Notes: generated by a model not told the origin, from the sequence alone. A DNA stretch of 51,480 nt from Didymodactylos carnosus (GCA_905250885.1 CAJNOQ010000419.1:1-51480), one strand, 5' to 3'; shown: positions 22,676 through 34,119, numbered from the stretch's first letter. Program-made: numbers and translations.

Positions 22676-24141
22676 TTGTAAAGGGGAAGATGAATACTGT
22701 CTTACACAGCTGCTGAAAATACATAAGACAATGCTTCTACAGATAACAAATAGAACAGAATAAATTTTACTTTAATAGAAAACTACAAAAGTAAGTCTGA
22801 ATTTGTATATTCTTTTTTTGCACTAATAGATAAATTACAAGCCTAATTTAAGCTAAGTAACTGCATAGGATCATGAGTAGATATGTCGGTTCGCTGTTCT
22901 AGTTAGAAAGTAAGTTAGAAGAAAGTGATAGTCAGAACGTAGGCAGTTAGTTCACCCCACTCTACTCTATAGATAAAGAGATGTCACTATATATTGATAT
23001 AAAGAGTATTACACAAAGTTAAGGTAATAAAGTTAGATCTACTGTTGTAGTTTTCTGCGAAAGTAAAAATTTGTTTTGTTGCATTCGTGACCCGTATAAG
23101 AATTTGTTAGGTATTTTTAGCTGCTATTAAGAAAATATTCATTCATTCAAAGGTTTATCCTTGGCGTTCTTACGCACAGCTCCTCCCACTATTACATGAC
23201 TATGCTCATCATGTAAAGCACTATTCAACTATTTTAGTTGCTTTCTGGAATAACGCCACTGTTCGGCAGTTATAATTAAACAAATGTATATGATATGAGC
23301 ACTACTGTCATAATTATTATTGCTGCATGTTAGTCAAGATAGTCGCGAGAGTTAAGCGCAACGTTCCGCGACTCGTTACTAACTTTTATCGTTTTACTTT
23401 ATAGTCACTCTGGATAGTTTTTGTGTATTTTTCAAGATTTTCTTTAGTCTATTTTCGTGACTTATATAGTTAAAACTGCATTGCCTCTATTTTGTTACTT
23501 TCACTAAGACTTTGAGACTGAGATGCGTCAGAAGAATTTTAAGTCTCAGAAGTTTAACATGACATTAAAGTCTTTAATAGTGTTCACCAGTCTTATTTTC
23601 TGACAAAAAGAACAGTAACCTCAGATGTTTTCTTTATTATATCGATGTCTATCTGCTGTGCTTGTTTTTACGAAAAATATTTGATTATGATGTACGATTT
23701 ATCTAATCAACAATGAAAAGCTCTCAGGCGTGCAAAAAAACAAAGTTCGCGATTCCACTGCCATAATAACTTAGAAATAACTATTGTACGCATTTAGAAC
23801 ATATATGAGAGGTAAATTTTAATTTCCGCACTACAGCATTTACATGAATTTACACAGAGATCAGGAAGTACTTTTTCCAATTAACTGTAGATATTCTTAT
23901 ACACTTATCGATCTAATGAGTATTCAGTCAACATTTTAAAAGTACTTGATAAATAAAAAAGAATTAAAGTACAAAACGCTTTGAAATGTGCACACGTGCT
24001 ACTACCATTTGTTCTTTTTATTAATTATTGAGCATCGCGTATCTATATGTGAGTACTGCACAATCATCGAGAGTGAAAATATTTTTTATTAGATGTAGAC
24101 TATGATACTTATTCCATAATATATAGGAGAATTTTTCCGGT
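22676..24141. other. Spacer, upstream of PIG-L gene
   Basis: No gene seen. The part next to 22676 is the 5' flank of the minus-strand PIG-L gene. On that strand TGTATTTTCAG lies just upstream of the ATG and could be the acceptor of a 5' UTR intron. Confidence 0.35.
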
Positions 24142-24377
24142 GATATTCATAGGATGAAAGTTGTGAATTTACACCAGAGCCCAATAAGATTTCATTTCCT
24201 GTTTTTATTTGTTTCAGGTTTGCTCCATGCACGGAAATATTTATTACTCTAAACTATAAAGGGCGTTGTTTTTTGTGAATATCCTCGATCATCTAGCAGA
24301 GCCGAAATAAATAAAAACAGTAAATGAAATCCTATTTGGCTCTTGTGTAAATTCACAACTTTCATTCCATGAATATC
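24142..24377. mobile_element. MITE with about 72-bp terminal inverted repeats
   Basis: The left arm 24142-24213 and right arm 24304-24377 are reverse complements with scattered differences. The ends are GATATTCATAGGATGAAAG and its inverted form (GATATTCATGGAATGAAAG read from the right). The core is about 90 bp. There is no coding capacity and no certain target duplication. Confidence 0.75.
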
Positions 24378-24960
24378 GTTATCTGACAAATGTTTTCGTC
24401 TACTACTGCGCAGTTGTATGATACGAGAATGAGTAATTTTTCTTATATTACTATATGTACTAAAAAGCCTACTAGCCTTTAATTCGGCGAAATTCGGTTT
24501 CTATTACATTCCACGTTCAATGTGATCTTTTTCTAGAGCATTCAAGCAAAGCTCAAGAAAAAAAAGATAAGAAAAATCCGTTAGAGCGATAGTATAAATA
24601 ATGTGCTTCGTTTTCAGGACAAAAAATTTACGAGGAAAAGAAAATTACATTCTTCATGTGTTTTTTTTTTCTTCGTTTGTAGCCAGATGTATAACATGAC
24701 GCATAGCCTTAAAAAATGCTTTTATTGAAATACGTAAGTTTTTTCTCCTCTTTTTCTCCTTTTTTCACCATTATCAAGGATCTTCTATTACTATTACAAA
24801 AAAAAGAGAGAAGGTCGTTTATGTTCCCGTTCCGACCATGAATCTCTGTATTTGTAAAATCGCCCTTTATTAATCAAAAAGCAAGAGGAGAGAAATATCG
24901 CGTGATTTTAAATTAGACTTTTTTTACAAAAAGTACACGTGTTTGTGTTGTTGGTTTTCA

Positions 24961-27900
24961 ATGATAATGATACTGTTTACACTGATTATTTTTTGTAAGT
25001 AAAAAGATCAATATAAATTAAACAAAAAGATACAGACATCAAGAGAAAATCAAGCGCTAGTCTTTTCTATATTGAGAAATGATGCCGGCATGCCTGTAGG
25101 ATACAATTGAAACTTAATAACCATTAATGATGACATAATCAGGCAGTGTCAAAGACTTGTTGTAAACCTCACTGATCTATATAGAATTTATACCAAATGT
25201 AGATCTATACACTATAAATTTGAAAAAGAAAAGTCCGTGATTTTTTATACACATGCTTTTCTCTAAATCACATACAACTATAGAGTAGAGTGTGTGAAAA
25301 ATCAGGGATTGACCGAAAGCTTTTGCGTTTAGAAGTACGTCCTAGGCTGTGCTTAATGATATAAGGAATCTTTGTATGTAATTCAGAGAAAAGTATGTGG
25401 AAAAAAATTGTGGACTTTTCTTTGTTCAGCTTTATTGCCTTATATTTGTTTTTTTATAAAATTGTTGTTTCCTTCGAAAGTATGGGCATCACACTGTCAA
25501 TAACGCTAGCGACAGTCCTTAGGGCCATTTTCCTAAATAAAAATTTTGACTGTTATAAACCTTTTGTTTAATATAGCTCTTTTAGCATTAGTTCTGAAGT
25601 TTGGAGTTCAAGATTCTTGGTTTCCACTTTAGAAATACAGTTTTTCAAGCTCGATGTAAAGTTTTTACTAAAGTGCCATGTTTGTAGCGCATAAAATCTT
25701 CTTCAAACGAAGTCACCATCTAATTTTACACGACTTTTTTTCTCAAAGTTAACATACGAAAGGACGCTAGTTAATTTTTACAGATACTCTTTGAAATCCA
25801 ATGTCACATCAACTAAGTCCTTGTTTGAATAAGTGAGCAACTATTATTCATTCTTTTTCTTACATCATTACGTAATATAAAGATAAATAATTTACAAACT
25901 TTTCATCATAAACATATTTTTATCATATTGTATGAGCAGCTGTTTGCATGAATCAGACAAATAGCAAATCTCATTCTTTCGGGATGAAACCATAACTTTT
26001 CTTTCTAATTGGAACGCTGATGACTAATTTCTTCATTCACAGAAAAATGATTAAATAATCTTTTTCTTTATGCAATTTACGCATCTACTGAGTAATTTCT
26101 GTTTTCATCTTCAGAATTGAGAAATATAATATGAGAAGAAAAAAATGTATAAAATTACCCATTCCCATTTTTTCTCATCAGCCAACAACGATTGACTTTG
26201 TCGTTGTGCCAACTTGAAATGCTTTGCAATAGACAACGGAACAGAATTTCAGATCGTGCTGATATCTTCAATCATTACAATATCTTTAACGCTTCAACGT
26301 TCGAGCTAAAGTTTTTTATCATAAAGCTTATTCATATCGGGATTTTAACGATCTGAAAGTTTCGTTTGAACTGGTTATATGATGTAAAAAAAGATTTTTA
26401 GAGAAAGATCTCTAAGACAATGAACCTGTACGACACTAATTGACAATATCCAATGTAAAGCGTCAAAACAAACTATATATTATTTCTTTGCTCTCTATTC
26501 TGTTTGCATTGTGTCCGTCTATAGAGACTGGTATTATTTTTTTTCTTATAAATAATATAGTCTGCATCTAGAGTTGAATATCGAGAAAACTGCCTTTTTT
26601 CTGTACATTATTTCTGTACTTTTTTGCGATTCATTTCTACTGAAGGAGGAAATACCACATTTGTTTTTAATGTAATTGTTTTTTCGCTTACATATCGTAA
26701 TTTTCTTTTCTATGTCTTTTAGGTTTTGTACATTATGTGTGTGGACGTACTGTACCAAGATTCGATATGCGCGATAAAGATGGCATTATATTCGGTAATT
26801 ATTCCCTGTTTTCTTTACTGTTAACATAGTGCAGTGAAAAAACCATGAATAGTATATACATCAGATGTTATAATAGTAACTTTTCTACGAGCATTTATGA
26901 TTTTTTCAGTGCTAATCTTTATCCTATAAATCATCATTCACTTTTTTTCAGATCCAATAGCGCCCAGATCCGGAGAACGTTTTATAGCCAAATGTAGTCT
27001 CGTTGGATTAACAGATGATGATAAAAGATCAGTCTGTATTTTGATCAAGTAGTTTTTGTGCGAGACCATGTCGTTTATTGTTTGGTTTTGAATTAAATAG
27101 GTCAGTTGGGAATTACATCGTTTCAATGACAATAAAAGGTTTTATTTGGCCACAGATGATCAAGTATTTCAATTTTATCAACCAAAACAACGTTTATTTG
27201 CTGAACATGAATTAGATAGTAATAATTGGTATTTAATATTTGACCCATTAGATCGGGAAGATTATGGTGATTTAACATGTAATTTAATATATTCCGTTTC
27301 ACAAGTATCTTTAGTTTAATTATTTTTGCATATTTATTTCAAGGCATGTTAGCTGATACTGGTTACAATACGAGTGTATTTTTGACACGACGATTGATTG
27401 TTTACAGTAAGCTTATTTTATAGATCAATATTTAGGCAATACCTAAAGTGTGTATTTATAATTCAGGTGAACCGCTTGTTGTACAATCTTCAACAAAAGA
27501 TATTGAAATATCCGAAGGTGATAATGTTGTTTTACAGTGTATAGCACAAGGTCAACCAACGCCTCAAATACAATGGATGAAAGCAGACGCATCACCTCTT
27601 CCAGATGGAAATATTCGAACAATTGGAGTAAGTTTTAGGCTGAGAGTTAGATCGAACACAATGGAATTATCTTTCCTTTCCTTCTCAGGCTGTTGAGCTA
27701 GCAATTAATGATATTAAACGACAAGATCGTGGCATATATAAATGTTTGGCTGTTAATCTAGTTGGTTTTGGAGATACATGGACATTAAAGCTGAACGTGA
27801 AATGTGAGTGAACGATTAACTGGTTATTTCATACTGATTAGTTTAGATTTGCTTTCTTATTTTTTAATAGTTCCGCCCTACATACATTGTCCCTATCCAG

Positions 27901-28447
27901 AAGTTGGCCAAGCTGTTAATTTTATGGTCGATGTTTATATAGAATGTTACGTTCATGGTTACCCTACACCACGTATTACTTGGTATAAAAACGATTTTGG
28001 CGGTATAATAACAGATCAGACAACCGTCGATGTATTAAGACCCATATGGAACTCTTACAAATATAAAATCGAAGCAACAATTCCTGAACCAAATGTTTGT
28101 ACAGATTGTATTTTATCAAGATTAACCGTCATTAACGTCGAAGCTGGAGATCTTGGACTGTATGTCGTTAATGCAACAACTAATGATAAACCATATTATA
28201 CAGCTATTGATACTGTCTCCATTTACGGTATAGTTTTGTTGTTCTTTTGTCTATTTAAAGCTATTCGTGACTACCTCGTTTAGAAACTCCTGAATGCCAA
28301 CAATTTATTACTCATCGTGATAATATTGGATGCCGTAAAATACGCTTTTCAATTAACTCCGTCCGAAGAAACGTTGCTTATCTTAGTTTCGATATTCTTT
28401 TTTTACTCTCAAATATCATTTTAAAGTTAGTAACAAGCATTTCTTAG
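24961..28447 (+). CDS. Three-Ig-domain cell-surface protein, IgLON/lachesin-like
   Basis: Nine exons: 24961-24994, 26723-26794, 26952-27031, 27101-27278, 27344-27406, 27467-27627, 27689-27803, 27871-28227, 28284-28447. All junction phases agree and give 407 residues. Exon 1 encodes only the start of a signal peptide (MIMILFTLIIF) and ends at GTAAGT in phase 1, matching the exon at 26723. Ig1 has Cys50 and Cys122 (EDYGDLTC). Ig2 has Cys167, Trp179 and Cys215 (DRGIYKC). Ig3 has Cys260 and Trp272, but its usual second cysteine is valine (GLYVV, 331-334). A CTDC pair sits at 311-314. The C-terminus (about 385-407) is hydrophobic with no tail after it, suggesting a GPI-anchor signal. Such proteins mediate neural or epithelial adhesion. 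The donor after exon 3 (GTCTGT) is weak. The first intron (1,728 bp) holds a MITE. Confidence 0.85.
25219..25428. mobile_element. MITE inside first intron of the Ig gene
   Basis: The arms 25219-25275 and 25374-25428 are imperfect reverse complements (about 55 bp). They share AAAGAAAAGTCC at the outer part and TTTTCTCT near the inner part. The core is about 100 bp and non-coding. The position lies inside the intron 24995-26722. Confidence 0.7.
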
Positions 28448-28630
28448 TATTTTTTGTTTTGTATACGATACTACGGTAATATTATCGTTCTTTTTCTACA
28501 ACAGTAGAATATGAAAAAGTCAGATGACTGCCCACATTGAGTCACTAGTGGAGGGTAAAATGAGAGAAAAGGTACGATGATAGAGTTGTGCGTAATCAGT
28601 TTTTCTTTATATAGTCGTAGAATATGTGAC
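28448..28630. other. 3' flank of the Ig gene
   Basis: Non-coding. No AATAAA was found close to the stop codon, so the polyadenylation site of the Ig gene is undetermined. Confidence 0.35.
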
Positions 28631-28632
28631 TA

Positions 28633-29005
28633 ACGAGTGAATCCCACGTGCCCACTCGCTTTTTCCTTAAAACCTACACAACTGTGGGTAATTTTTGATC
28701 ATGAATCTGGTATCGGTTTCTGCTGCTAGGCCTTTCTGTGACGGCTCTCTGAAACCCGGGTATCTGACGACCTGTTATGAATTTCCAGTTGAACATATTC
28801 TGGCATTGCAAGATTGTAGGGCACGTTAATTTACCTGTGTAGAAAAATTTCCAGAACCAACGAACAAGCATTCGCAGAGATAAAAAGTTTAGGATTCAGA
28901 AACGTGAATTAGTTTGGTTCCCCACTGGATTAGAAAGCCAAAAATTACCCACAGTCATTTATCTTTTAAGGAAAAAGTGACCGGACACGTGGGGGGTTCC
29001 CTCGT
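28633..29005. mobile_element. 373-bp inverted-repeat element
   Basis: The left arm (28633-28697) and right arm (28940-29005) are reverse complements over about 65 bp with some differences. Shared blocks are ACGAG at the tip, CCCACGTG, CTTTTTCCTTAAAA and CTGTGGGTAATTTTT. The interior has no recognisable protein. A TA lies just outside the left tip and a TIR extension of T(A/T) is possible, so the exact termini are uncertain. Confidence 0.8.
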
Positions 29006-30080
29006 AAGTATGATCTTTTAATTCGTAGACAGTCAATGAATAGTGAACATTCACTGTGCTACGATTTTTCAATTGATATCAGTTAGACATTTAATGTCCG
29101 CTCGAAATAATGTCAGTAAACAAGTTCATGGTTAAGTATGTACGTGGTTTTGGAAAGAGAAGTGTAGAAGCAGATTGATTAGAAAGAATCCGAAGTGAAA
29201 TGTTCATCACGATCAAAATTCCGAAGAAATCACGCAAATTGCTTAACGGAGTACGAAAGCGTCGTAAAAAATAGCCGGAGTAATGAGAAGTTTAATAAAG
29301 TCTCTGGAAACAGGTCTCTGCATTTGATCTACAACATTTTCTCATCATGCTTTATGCATGTAACGATATATACACTGACAGTAAAAATTAACAATATCTG
29401 TAGGGATACAACAAGGTGTATGATGCCCTTTGGAAATCGAATGCATATGATGAGAAAATGCGGCGGAGATCACAAAGACGCCTCAATTTTGCAGAAATAT
29501 TTGCGCTATACACGAGAAAACGTCCACGAAAAAGTATTGTAAAAAAAGCCTCGACGTTCACAAAAATTCTTCTAAACAGAAGCGTTAAGTGATAAGCATA
29601 GTATTTAAGTACATACTGGAGAGATGAATCGTTTCATTGCATTAGCTTATCTCAGAAACAAATCTTATCGTATACGATAAAGTTGCTGGCAAACCAATCG
29701 AATCCAGAGCCTTGTTTTCAGAGATTTAGGAACGGACGCGCGATATGAGCTTACTGACATCATGTGTGGTCTTGGGCAAACCACTTAGTCGAGATTGTTG
29801 CCTAAGGTTAATCCACCCTTTTCAAAGTGGAGGAGAATAAACGAAGCAACATATTTTTGCCTTGCTGTCAAAACGAGGTAATAATCGTGATGCTGCTAAG
29901 TAACAGAATGTTATGAAAGTACAACCGCATGAGGGTTTTTTCGATTAGCCGATCAACCGAAAAAAACCTCATGGAAAGAATTAGAAATTTTTATAGCAAA
30001 ATAATACATGAAACACCTGTCTGAGTCTCTAGTAACCGAAATAGCGGTTGTAAAATTACTAAATATAATGAAACACCTGG
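29006..30080. other. Spacer with small structured motifs
   Basis: No convincing gene; the 115-residue frame at 29195-29542 has no domain or splice support. The segment 29767-29790 (GGTCTTGGGCAAACCACTTA) resembles the CTTGGGCAA...CACTTA motif seen in the body of some animal SINEs; this is a weak lead only. A strong hairpin lies at 29928-29973. Confidence 0.4.
29928..29973. repeat. 16-bp hairpin
   Basis: CATGAGGGTTTTTTCG and CGAAAAAAACCTCATG are reverse complements with one mismatch, around a 14-base loop. Confidence 0.65.
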
Positions 30081-30199
30081 TTCGTGTGATGATGGTTCTA
30101 CGGCTGAAGGGCACTCATCCGCTGAACAAGGGAGGGCCCTTCAGCATTTAAAAAATAATTTTTATTATCTAACCCATGAAATAATTTGAAGCGACTAAC
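30081..30199 (+). repeat. Hairpin-containing repeat, copy 1
   Basis: The first of three copies. The core hairpin 30103-30145 has a perfect 10-bp stem GCTGAAGGGC / GCCCTTCAGC. It is followed by an A/T-rich TAATTTTTATTATCT segment and AGCGACTAACG. Differences from the other copies are substitutions and small indels. Confidence 0.8.
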
Positions 30200-30874
30200 G
30201 CATAGTGGACATATTTGGCTAGAGCAAGCGGAAATGTGGTTTTAAACGACAGATACTAGTGCAAAAAAGATGAAAAATATGTTTTCATAGGTTATCGGCT
30301 ATGCTCTATCCAACTGTGATCTCAGAATGCATTTCTGAAAACTTTAATTTAATTGGTTTTCGGAAAACCTCGGTTTTGGTCGAAAGTTTTGAGTTTTGTT
30401 AGAATAAGGGACAGATGTATCACAGCCACTTGCTAGCTACAAGCCTAGAAGATCTGTGCATCCTAGGGAACTCTGTCCATACCCCGTAACTTTTTGGGAC
30501 CACTCAGTGAGTGGACAATCCTTGCCCCCCTACGCTTCTCAACAAGCCACCTCGCGTAAAGTGGAAGTCCAAGTACATTCAAAGAGTAACAGCAACAAGT
30601 GAACTAGGCCTCGGAAGAGCGGCCTAGCGGTTGCTGTGTACTGTGTACAGAGCCAGAGGGGTGTGATCAATAATGAACCCTCTGGACTAGTCCTCCCAGC
30701 TGTACCTTCATTCCTTTGTTACTATTGTGCAGGTTCATGGGAAGTCCTGGCCTTAAGCGTATCCTAATATATGTTGTTTCTGTCCATTACCACTACCTGA
30801 GCCATAACCAAACATCATTATCCTAGCTTAAGGTCATTGCGGACGCGTAGTTTAACGTCATTGTAGACAGTTTA
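30200..30874. other. GC-richer insert between repeat copies
   Basis: The start (30202-30245) matches the dispersed repeat at 9116-9160. The middle is unusually GC-rich. It includes CGGCCTAGCGG (30620-30630), which resembles a tRNA A box, and GATCAATAA (30665-30673), a poor B-box match about 35 bases further on. A CCAGAGGG/CCCTCTGG hairpin spans the latter. It could be a tRNA-derived SINE relic; I do not call a tRNA gene. Confidence 0.3.
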
Positions 30875-31000
30875 ACATCGTTCCGGCTCGTGTGATCGTG
30901 TTTTAGCATTGCTGAAGGGCCTCATCCGCTGAACGAGGGAGGACCCTTCAGCACTAAAAAATATAATTTTTATTATCTAATAATTTGTAGCGACTAACGA
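30875..31000 (+). repeat. Hairpin-containing repeat, copy 2
   Basis: Shares CTCGTGTGATC, TTTTAGCATT and the hairpin 30911-30952 with copy 3 at high identity, then AGCGACTAACG with copy 1. The stem is GCTGAAGGG / CCCTTCAGC. Confidence 0.85.
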
Positions 31001-31285
31001 TCGTTAGAATGGGTTAAATATAAAAATAATCAAGTATTTCATATTTAACGCATTTAAACGTGTTAAACTCCCAAAGTTAACACGGTCGAACGCGATTTCG
31101 AAAAAGAAACCATGAAAATTGCGTTCACACTCGTTTAACTTCATTTATTTCACGGGAATCTTCGTGCACCTAAGGCAAATGAATTATTTTTTCAAGACGA
31201 GAGCAATTTTTAGTTCATTTTTTCACAATTTCACATCACCAGTGTTCTCTTTTTGCTACAACTCCCGATTATCGTTATATTTTGT

Positions 31286-31390
31286 ATCGTTCGGACTCGT
31301 GTGATCATGTTTTAGCATTGCTGAAGGGCCTCATCCGCTGAACGAGGGAGGACCCTTCGGCACTAAAAAATATAATTTTTATTATCTAAT
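31286..31390 (+). repeat. Hairpin-containing repeat, copy 3
   Basis: Nearly identical to copy 2 over about 100 bases. The hairpin at 31320-31361 differs by one change in the 3' strand (CCCTTCGGC), which converts a U-A pair to U-G in RNA and so keeps the stem. It ends TTTTTATTATCTAAT like the others. Confidence 0.85.
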
Positions 31391-31943
31391 CAGTCATCTG
31401 AGATAGTCGTATCTTAATGTGTCAAGGCAAGTATTTAAGATTTTGATGTATTTGCAAGTGTTTTTACCCTCCATTAAGTGACTCTTAATGAGTGCAGATC
31501 CGTTCGAGTGCATCCGTCCAGTGCATGTCAATATTGGGCGCGAGACAACATCTTCAATTTTTTCTTTTTATGTTTTTATTTCTCTTGAGTATGAACATTG
31601 GTTATTGTAAACTTTTATACTATTGTTATTATTTATGTAATTTTTTACCATTTTTATAATCTTATAAAGAATTTATGACTCATGCTCATTTTGTAAGCAA
31701 TTTTATTATTAATTATTTTATCATTTTCCGTTTTTCAAGCAAAACTATTTAAAAGTACTCCTCGCTACATAAAAGTACCCTTTATAATCATGAAATGAAA
31801 ATCTGTTTTTTGGATTAAACAGTTCATAATATAAATCTGATAATCTAATCTAGTTTGAAACGTCAGTACGGCAAGTTGATTGCGAAATAATATAAAGGAA
31901 GGATAACGTATTATAAGAATATTTCGAGTACGAATTCTGAAGT
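31391..31943. other. AT-rich spacer
   Basis: No gene or repeat recognised, other than low-complexity AT sequence around 31600-31740. Confidence 0.4.
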
Positions 31944-32141
31944 TTGTTCGATGTCTTTGGTTTACGTCTAAGGGCAAATAATGCTGTCGAAGGTTATCAC
32001 CGGAAGCAAATTCGTAAGTACATTAACTATAATTTTATAACTCATTCTCCCATTTCCAGAGGTATACCAGCTCATCCCAACGTTTATCGTTGGATAGAAC
32101 AAATTAAAAAAGAAGAGTTATCACGATATATTAGAATCTAG
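31944..32141 (+). pseudogene. MULE-type transposase C-terminal fragment
   Basis: Two pieces, 31944-32013 and 32071-32141, join through a 57-bp GTAAGT...CCAG intron in phase 1. The product contains NNAVEGYHRKQI followed by HPNVYRWIEQIKKEEL and a stop. This is the NN(A/S)VEGxH ... HPxxxxFIExLKKEE pattern found at the end of Mutator-like (MULE/FLYWCH-associated) transposases. In-frame stops lie immediately upstream, so only the C-terminal end survives. The start coordinate marks the open frame and not a true start codon. Confidence 0.6.
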
Positions 32142-32637
32142 CGGTGGATCAACACCTAAAAAGCGAGGAAACGAGAGTGAACATAACGATTTTTCTTGAT
32201 GTTTGAAAAAACACTCGAAACTTGGAGAAAAAAAATTTCTGTCGTTTGATGGAAGGACTTGAGACAAAAAAAGAACAGTGTGATGACTCTACGTTTCATT
32301 TTATATATATGATGATTTATACTATAATACTAAACGCGCTTAATTTGTATATTATACTTTGAAATATAGGTTATGCAATATAGGTTTTATATAAGGTGCT
32401 GTGAGTGAAAATAAGAGACTCGATATACACACACTTAAGAATGGATGTGTAGAGAAAACTTAAATTTCCAGCCAAGACATATTTTCTCCTCCAACACTTT
32501 CAATCATGACTGGCGTTTCGTTAAAAACATATCAGACTAAAACTTTAAAATTTAGATAAAACTGTCCATCAAACAAGACAGTCTTTCATGTCACTATTTT
32601 GCATGATCTTTCTTTCTGATCTTGATCTTTTATTCTC
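32142..32637. other. Spacer before the 111-residue ORF
   Basis: Non-coding. It leads into the TATA-like element at 32638. Confidence 0.35.
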
Positions 32638-32645
32638 TATAAATA
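32638..32645 (+). promoter_or_regulatory. TATA-box-like element
   Basis: TATAAATA lies 71 bp before the ATG of the frame at 32716, a spacing that would fit a transcription start near 32670. In such AT-rich DNA this may be chance. Confidence 0.3.
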
Positions 32646-32715
32646 TTGTGTGCGGGGATTTAAGAACTACACATCTGTTGTTTTCTGACAACGATTGAAT
32701 AACACGTAATAAAAA

Positions 32716-33051
32716 ATGATCATTGAGAAAGTGGAAGTTGTGGAAATTGGTCGACGAACGAAAACAGTTTTAAATTTTTGGAAGATACTAAATAGAGAAA
32801 AAGAAAAATCTAGATCAGAAGTCGGAGCAAATTATATCGATAATGTTTTTGATCAAACTACTTCTGAGAAGTCACATCCTTCAAAATCTGAAGAAAGTGT
32901 GAAGAAGTTGTACATCATTGAGCAGATGTACGATAATGGAACAGCAGCACCAACAAAGACACCCACAGAAAGAAACTATGCTGAAATATCGGGCGAGAAT
33001 CAATTTTTGGTCGTTAAACTAATAAAAAAGCAAGTCTCTATTCGCGAGTAA
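32716..33051 (+). CDS. Small charged ORF, function unknown
   Basis: An ATG-initiated frame of 111 residues, rich in Lys and Glu, with no recognised domain, signal peptide or membrane segment. A TATAAATA upstream supports it weakly. It could be a first exon that splices before the stop to one of the doubtful exons further on (33659-33753, 34010-34119), but no phase-consistent path was found. It may equally be chance. Confidence 0.35.
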   Translation: MIIEKVEVVEIGRRTKTVLNFWKILNREKEKSRSEVGANYIDNVFDQTTSEKSHPSKSEESVKKLYIIEQMYDNGTAAPTKTPTERNYAEISGENQFLVVKLIKKQVSIRE

Positions 33052-33658
33052 AAGTGATCACGCACAGTGGGACAGTGGAAACAGGAGGCAGCGTTAAACG
33101 AAGTCTAAAACATAAGAATTCAGGCCCAAAACAAATGATTTTCAACGCCGCGGTGATTTTCTTGGTCGGTCAACTTAAGAGTGAGCTTCCATTAAAAGCG
33201 AGTCTCGCTGCCTAAACATGTGTCCTAAATCATTTTCCTGTCAGTTCCAACTCGTCAAAAGATCCATCTCTTTGCTATTTCCCTCTAGTGAGTTCTACCA
33301 TGCCTGTGGCAATAGCTAAGAATTGCTACTTTTATGAACGTATCTTACTTCTGATTCGTCCGTTTCAGTAATGGAAATTATTTGTAGAAAATCCATCAGT
33401 TTTTCTATAAATATGAAAATCCTTCTTGATTTTCCAGATTCTTAAAAATCAACATTTTCTATATAGTTGGAAAATCGATGAGATTTTTCATAAAATTGAA
33501 AATAATTCAGGATTACAGTGTGGCATTTTGCATACAAAATTTCCTTTCCGTTTTGAGAAAATACACCTGAATCACTGTTTCTCTCATTGCATTGTTAAGG
33601 TCAAATATTATACCGTCGATTTAGACTTTAAATGGAGTTGATATGTGGAAACTGGTGA

Positions 33659-33753
33659 AAGAAAAGCTCAAAGACAACTGCGTTCACTTGTGTTGTCGCT
33701 CAACATTTATTTTCAAAAGAAGAAATATTATCTGGTGCATTGATTTATGACGA
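33659..33753 (+). pseudogene. Possible exon remnant, BEN-like
   Basis: One frame reads KTTAFTCVVAQHLFSKEEIL and ends at a good GTGAGT donor (33754). The amphipathic LFSKEEIL pattern is reminiscent of BEN domains. Upstream, a second frame (VDMWKLVKEKLKD) continues from a TTTAG acceptor, so a frameshift near 33672 is possible. No downstream acceptor in phase was found. This is tentative. Confidence 0.25.
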
Positions 33754-34009
33754 GTGAGTTTCATCTCAAGACAACAAACAATATATTGAATACGATTACA
33801 TATTTCCCCTTAGAATGTGTTAACATTGGATATGGATACATAGAAAGTCAATTAGCTACATAATTTGAGAAAATCAGAAATACTTTAAAACAAATGGCTG
33901 GAGACGTGAGAAACAGGAAATGCAATGCATCATCTGTTGTGGTGCACAATGATGATATGCACAATTTTCTACTTGAAAAGCTTGGATGTTACCAAGTTTT
34001 TTTGTTTAG

Positions 34010-34119
34010 ATGGTAAACCTGATGATGATGCAGATTCGGAAGGCGAGCGAGACGAAGAAGGGGAAGAAAGCGAAGAAAAGGAGAATGATATTGAGGATCG
34101 TGGTAGTGTTACTGGTTAA
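34010..34119 (+). CDS. Possible terminal exon, acidic tail
   Basis: After a TTTGTTTAG acceptor, a frame reads GKPDDDADSEGERDEEGEE and on to a TAA at 34117-34119. Such Asp/Glu-rich tails are common at the C-termini of nuclear proteins. It needs an upstream exon ending in phase 1, which I could not identify. It may be a real last exon of a gene whose other exons were missed. Confidence 0.3.

Noticed and set aside
29195-29542. 115-residue frame with scattered Cys and Met
   Set aside because: No domain pattern, no conserved spacing, no flanking splice signals.
30103-31361. Hammerhead ribozyme in the hairpin repeats
   Set aside because: The obligatory CUGAUGA and GAAA core elements are absent.
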